35,655 nt of DNA, taken from NCBI GenBank assembly GCA_947385875.1, contig CANDMV010000028.1, forward strand, positions 1 to 35,655, read 5' to 3'. Each line of letters opens with the position of its first letter. Position 1 is the first letter of the stretch. The notes below the pieces were generated by a model, which worked only from the letters and a program-made list of their open reading frames with translations, was not told the origin of the DNA and ran no database searches. Below are positions 32,256-35,655 of this stretch, piece by piece. Source of the DNA: an uncultured Eubacterium sp. GTDB lineage: Bacteria; Bacillota; Clostridia; Lachnospirales; Lachnospiraceae. The translations under genes and the position numbers were made by a program.

Positions 32256-34195
32256 TACAGTTGATGAGCAGATGGGGCGAAGCGCTCGATAAAGAAAAGG
32301 TATGGCAGGAATATCCGCGTCCGGGGCTTGTCCGGGACAGTTATCTGAATCTAAATGGACAGTGGGATTACTGCATCAATCAGTCAGAGTATACAGATAC
32401 GTATGACGGGAAGATTCTGGTGCCGTTTTCGCCGGAAAGTGTCTTGTCAGGAGTCGAGAGACAGGTAGGGCCGGAGCAGTTCCTGCATTATAAGAAGTGT
32501 TTCCGGCTGCCGGAAGGATTTCTAAGGGACAGGGTAATCCTGCATTTTGGGGCAGTAGACCAGGAGTGTGAGGTATATCTAAACGGTGTATGGATCGGTG
32601 GGCACAAGGGCGGGTATCTTCCGTTTCACTTTGATGTGACGGATGCTCTTAAGGAGGAAAACGTGCTGACTCTTAGGGTCACGGATCAGACAGAACTGCA
32701 GCCTCATGCCAGAGGAAAGCAGAAGCTGGTAAAAAAGGGAAGGTTTGGTTCGCTGTTTTATACGCCGCAGAGCGGCATCTGGCAGACAGTCTGGCTAGAA
32801 AGCGTGCCGGCAGATTACATAGAGTGGGTGAAGATTACACCGCTGTATGACGAGAGTGCGGTGCGCATACGGCTCAAGGCTGTTCATGCGAAAGCATCAG
32901 CAGGTATGGCTGGCTGTGCGGGAGAATGCGCGGGAGGTACGGCGGGAGTAAGAACGGAAGAATGCGCAGGAAGTATAAGAACAGTCAGTACGGAAGGTAC
33001 AGTTCGTACAGATTGTGCTGAAAATGAACAGCATATGAATGTGGAACGCTGCACGGGACAAAAGGCACAGGTTGTTATTTTTGATGGAGGGCAGGCAGTC
33101 GCGAAGGCACAGTTGGCACCTGGGCGTGATGCCGTGATACAGCTGGAGGGGTTCCGTTCATGGTCGCCGGAGGATCCTCATTTATATGATGTAAAAATAA
33201 CGATGGGGCAGGACGAGGTATTCTCTTACTTTGGAATGCGCAAGGTGTCTGTAGGCAGAGATAAGAGCGGGATACTTAGATTTTTCTTAAATAATCAGCC
33301 GTATTTTTTCAATGGACTGCTTGATCAGGGGTACTGGCCGGAGAGTCTGATGACGCCGCCGAGTGATGAAGCGCTGGTATATGATATTAAGAAGCTAAAA
33401 GAGATGGGATATAATACCATCCGCAAGCATGTCAAGATTGAGCTGGAGCGTTTTTATTATCACTGTGACCGTCTGGGTATGATTGTATGGCAGGATATGC
33501 CGAACGGCGGAGGAGAATATAATATGGTATTTGTCACCTATCTGCCGAATCTGTCCGACCGGTTTGCGCGGGGAACGAAAGATAACCATTATGAGATGTT
33601 TAAGCGGGCGGATACGGAGGGCAGGAGACAGTATTATCGTGATCTGGCTGGTATGGTAAAGCATTTATATAATTATCCGTGTATTGTGACATGGGTTCCG
33701 TTTAATGAAGGATGGGGGCAGTTTGACGCGAAAAAGGCGACCGAAAAGCTTCGCAGGATGGATAGAAGCCGTCTGATTAATGAAGCCTGCGGTTGGTTTG
33801 ACCAAAAAGGCGGTGACATGCACAGCATCCACAATTATAATCACCGCCTGGTGACCAAGCCGAAGGATGACAGGGTGGTGGCGCTGACTGAATATGGCGG
33901 CTATGCTTATCCGGTGAAAGGCCATATCGCCTGTGAAAAGGAATTTGGATATAGGCATTATTCTTCGAGTGAGGAGCTGACAGCGAATTACCGCAGGCTG
34001 TGGGAAGAGGAAATATTCCCGAATGTGGAGAGGGGATTATCGGCTGCGATTTATACGCAGGTCAGCGATATTGAAGAAGAGATCAATGGGATTATGACAT
34101 ATGACAGAGAGATCGTGAAGCTGAATCCAGAGACGGTCAGTGGGCTGAATCAGCGGCTGTATGAAGATTTCCGATGTGCGGCGGGGGTTCGGTAG
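32252..34195 (+). CDS. Glycoside hydrolase family 2 enzyme
   Basis: 647 residues, apparently cytoplasmic because no signal peptide is present. The N-terminal GH2 sugar-binding domain includes LNGQWDYC and EVYLNGVWIGGHKGGY. The TIM barrel carries the acid/base E486 (PFNEGWGQ) and the likely nucleophile E547 (ALTEYGGYAYP). GH2 includes beta-galactosidases, glucuronidases, mannosidases and some galactofuranosidases; specificity cannot be read here. Residues about 214-272 are an Ala/Gly/Thr/Cys-rich insertion with five cysteines inside the Ig-like domain, absent from ordinary GH2 enzymes. Fused at the end of the importer operon, it probably cleaves the imported glycoside. Confidence 0.9.
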   Translation: MIQLMSRWGEALDKEKVWQEYPRPGLVRDSYLNLNGQWDYCINQSEYTDTYDGKILVPFSPESVLSGVERQVGPEQFLHYKKCFRLPEGFLRDRVILHFGAVDQECEVYLNGVWIGGHKGGYLPFHFDVTDALKEENVLTLRVTDQTELQPHARGKQKLVKKGRFGSLFYTPQSGIWQTVWLESVPADYIEWVKITPLYDESAVRIRLKAVHAKASAGMAGCAGECAGGTAGVRTEECAGSIRTVSTEGTVRTDCAENEQHMNVERCTGQKAQVVIFDGGQAVAKAQLAPGRDAVIQLEGFRSWSPEDPHLYDVKITMGQDEVFSYFGMRKVSVGRDKSGILRFFLNNQPYFFNGLLDQGYWPESLMTPPSDEALVYDIKKLKEMGYNTIRKHVKIELERFYYHCDRLGMIVWQDMPNGGGEYNMVFVTYLPNLSDRFARGTKDNHYEMFKRADTEGRRQYYRDLAGMVKHLYNYPCIVTWVPFNEGWGQFDAKKATEKLRRMDRSRLINEACGWFDQKGGDMHSIHNYNHRLVTKPKDDRVVALTEYGGYAYPVKGHIACEKEFGYRHYSSSEELTANYRRLWEEEIFPNVERGLSAAIYTQVSDIEEEINGIMTYDREIVKLNPETVSGLNQRLYEDFRCAAGVR

Positions 34196-34257
34196 CATAT
34201 GCGGCCGAAAAGACCAGGCTGTTCTATGCGCTGGTATTTGCCGAGCCGCTGTTTGGC

Positions 34258-34319
34258 GAAAAACAATAAAACAAGGGCTTCCGGCACATTCGATGTGTAC
34301 GGGAGCCCTTGCAGGTTTT
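34258..34319. terminator. Strong hairpin, likely bidirectional terminator
   Basis: CAAGGGCT (34272-34279) pairs with AGCCCTTG (34304-34311), with further pairing of CCG/CGG and CACA/TGTG around a ttcga loop. On the minus strand it is followed by TTTTATTGTTT, and on the plus strand by caggtttta. It ends the importer operon and would also end the inverted gene fragment at 34318-34410. Confidence 0.75.
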
Positions 34320-34410
34320 ATAAGCTTGTATTGATCACCTTCCCGTCTTTCATCAGGACGGCCTTCAGATAAGTGGAACCACCATCCAATCCGAGATAAT
34401 ATTTGCCCAT
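34318..34410 (-). pseudogene. Inverted 5' end of a YjiL/HgdC-like dehydratase activator gene
   Basis: On the minus strand an ATG at 34410, preceded by gaaagggtgtg, opens a 30-codon frame that starts MGKYYLGLDGGSTYLKAV and ends VINTSL. The LGLDGGST motif is the N-terminal ATP-binding signature of BcrAD/BadFG-type activators such as E. coli YjiL. The matching remainder of the same protein lies on the plus strand from 34458. The start of the gene therefore faces the wrong way. If the roughly 134-bp block 34324-34457 were flipped, the reading would continue VINTSVLPARID in frame. Confidence 0.8.
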
Positions 34411-34457
34411 TACTGTCACACCCTTTCTTTTTTGCTTTGCATATTCTTTCAGTTGTA

Positions 34458-35029
34458 GTGTTGCCTGCCCGTATTGATAATAATTCGACTGCAAAGAAAA
34501 TTGTGGCCGCTCTAAGTAAAAAATATGGCGTCACCCGAAGCAATATTGGTTATATTATGGCTACGGGATACAGCCGTAAGATTCTTGAGGTGGCTGATGA
34601 TGATATTTCAGAAATTACTGCCCATGCTTATGGCGTGCGGGTGACGGCGCCGGAAGGGTACCGTCCCGGCATGGTGGTCGATATTGGTGGGCAGGCCCGC
34701 TTTCGCTGGAAAGCACTGCTCCGTGTGACATTAACAGCACCTGCGTGGTGTTTGCGCAGTCGGAAGTGATCTCCCTTGTGGCGAGGAAATCTGACAGGCG
34801 GGATATTCTGGCGGGGATGCATCTGTCAATGGCAAGGCGGATCATCAAGATGATGAAGAAATCTGAAAAGGGAGGAGATATCCTGATGACAGGAGGCGGC
34901 GCATTAAATACCGGAATCCACAGAGCCTTTGAAGAAGAAATGATGAAGGATGTATATGTCGCAAAATATCCGCAGTTTAACGGTGCAGTGGGCGCAGCTT
35001 TGATCGCCAGTGAGAGAGGTGGAATATGA
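34458..35029 (+). pseudogene. Remainder of the YjiL/HgdC-like activator, internally deleted
   Basis: From 34458 the frame reads LPARIDNNSTAKKIV, IMATGYSRKILEVADDDI and VVDIGGQ (to 34694), following the YjiL order. It then shifts frame to STCVVFAQSEVISLVA and MTGGGALNTGIHRA, ending at 35029. About 60 residues between GGQ and STC, including the usual DKCAAGTGRF cysteine that binds the [4Fe-4S] cluster, are missing. Intact relatives activate 2-hydroxyacyl-CoA dehydratases or double-cubane reductases with ATP. This copy cannot work. Confidence 0.85.
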
Positions 35030-35265
35030 ATACATCATTGATGCTCCCCGCTGTTACGACTGCTGCTTCCATCGGGCTTGGATGCGGGACCTGCTGCAGC
35101 CCGATCATCAGCACATTTTTGTCCACCTATGTGGTGTCACATTCTAATGGTGTAAAAAAGGGGATTTTATCATTTGTGAGTTTTTTCTTTGGGAAGATGG
35201 TCAGTGTCTCAATTGTAATAAAAAGGAGATGTGAAAACGGAAAACAAGGATACCAGGACATTTAA
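35026..35265 (+). pseudogene. Truncated CcdA/DsbD-like membrane protein gene
   Basis: The start overlaps the previous stop (ATGA). The product opens with a helix, then GLGCGTCCSPIISTFLS and GVKKGILSFVSFFFGKM, as in CcdA-type thiol/electron-transport membrane proteins. Homology-like sequence stops near residue 62 (about 35211), and the last 18 codons are hydrophilic and run into the leader of the next gene. Relatives have about 200 residues and several more helices, so a 3' deletion is likely. Confidence 0.65.
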
Positions 35266-35655
35266 AATTAACCCGAAAATTGAAATGAAAAAGGTTCAGT
35301 TTAAGAACCGTTATGGCATTACACTGGCATGTGCTCTTTATCTGCCGGAAGGTTACGAAGGAAAAAAGGGTCCGGCAATTATTATATCCGGTCCTTTCGG
35401 CGCAGTGAAGGAACAGGCTTCCGGTCTTTATGCACAGGAGCCGGCTGCCCGTGGTTTTGTCAGTATAGCCTTTGATCCGTCCTTTGGCGGGGAGAGCGGC
35501 GGTGAGGTACGAAACACGGCGTCATCGGACATATTTAAGGAAGATTACAGTGCGGCGGTGGACTATATTGGTCTGCTCTCTTATGTTGACAGGGAGCGTA
35601 TCGGCGCAGTCGGCATATGCGGGCTTTCGGGAATGGCGGTTACCGCTGCGGGAAC
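35231..35655 (+). CDS. Alpha/beta hydrolase, dienelactone-hydrolase-like (partial, runs off the window)
   Basis: The frame is open to the last base (141 codons). VQFKNRYGITLACALYLPEG, PAIIISGPFGAVKEQ, FDPSFGGESGGEVRN and the nucleophile-elbow region GAVGICGLSG mark a dienelactone-hydrolase-type alpha/beta hydrolase, with Cys in the likely nucleophile position. I place the start at GTG 35231, just after aaaaggagat; ATG 35285 (MKKVQFKN) is an in-frame alternative with no clear binding site. The substrate is unknown. It may be unrelated to the decayed genes before it. Confidence 0.8.
   Translation, partial: MKTENKDTRTFKINPKIEMKKVQFKNRYGITLACALYLPEGYEGKKGPAIIISGPFGAVKEQASGLYAQEPAARGFVSIAFDPSFGGESGGEVRNTASSDIFKEDYSAAVDYIGLLSYVDRERIGAVGICGLSGMAVTAAG

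Noticed and set aside
34437..34769. Intact 110-residue protein on the plus strand
   Set aside because: Its sequence is the middle of a YjiL/HgdC-like activator with the start inverted and the end frameshifted.

Overview
The window looks like a chromosomal segment of a low-to-mid GC Gram-positive anaerobe, most likely a gut Clostridia of the Lachnospiraceae type. I judge this from AGGAGG-type ribosome binding sites, an A/T-rich sigma-A-like promoter, a Fe/Mn superoxide dismutase next to RidA, a TnpB remnant, lipoprotein-anchored sugar ABC transport and hybrid kinases. No rRNA or tRNA gene, plasmid origin or CRISPR array was seen.

Region 1 (1-14819, all + strand) is a surface-polysaccharide locus. 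It opens with the end of an unidentified gene. Next come a GlfT2-like galactofuranosyltransferase, a frameshifted polytopic membrane protein carrying a 10-G tract, and a GtrB-like polyprenyl-phosphate glycosyltransferase. Then follows a sugar-nucleotide block: an RmlC-like epimerase, a split transketolase, a TylC3-like C-methyltransferase, a YerE-like thiamine-diphosphate enzyme, CDP-glucose 4,6-dehydratase (RfbG), the Fe-S/PMP 3-dehydrase (RfbH) and an atypical SDR. A GtrA-like flippase closes the locus. RfbG, RfbH and the YerE-like enzyme together suggest a CDP-linked 3,6-dideoxyhexose with a two-carbon branch (yersiniose-like). The transketolase pair and C-methyltransferase suggest further branching chemistry. 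The cytidylyltransferase (RfbF) and the E3 reductase are not in the window.

Region 2 (14820-15755) has no gene. It holds a 757-bp element bounded by 33-bp terminal inverted repeats. Inside are two modules in opposite orientation; each is a long perfect-like stem of unique sequence enclosing a shared core of about 160 bp. A worn copy of its end lies at 24269.

Region 3 (15692-23087) is a signalling block. A promoter is followed at once by an intrinsic terminator, then a REC plus degenerate HD-GYP protein, then two membrane hybrid histidine kinases. The first ends in an Hpt domain. The second ends in a complete DegV (fatty-acid-binding, EDD) domain, an unusual fusion.

Region 4 (23088-25840) holds a decayed TnpB gene with a structured omegaRNA-like tail, a PaaI-type thioesterase, RidA and a Fe/Mn superoxide dismutase, then short repeats.

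Region 5 (25846-34195) is a sugar-uptake operon with a divergent ArsR-type regulator. It encodes a binding lipoprotein, a double ABC ATPase, two permeases and a GH2 glycosidase. The one-ATPase, two-permease layout is that of the galactofuranose importer YtfQRT-YjfF, which fits the galactofuranosyltransferase-like gene in region 1, though the link is inference.

Region 6 (34196-35655) is a scrambled remnant. It contains a YjiL/HgdC-like dehydratase activator whose first 30 codons are inverted and whose middle is deleted, a truncated CcdA-like gene, and the start of a dienelactone-hydrolase-like gene that runs off the window.
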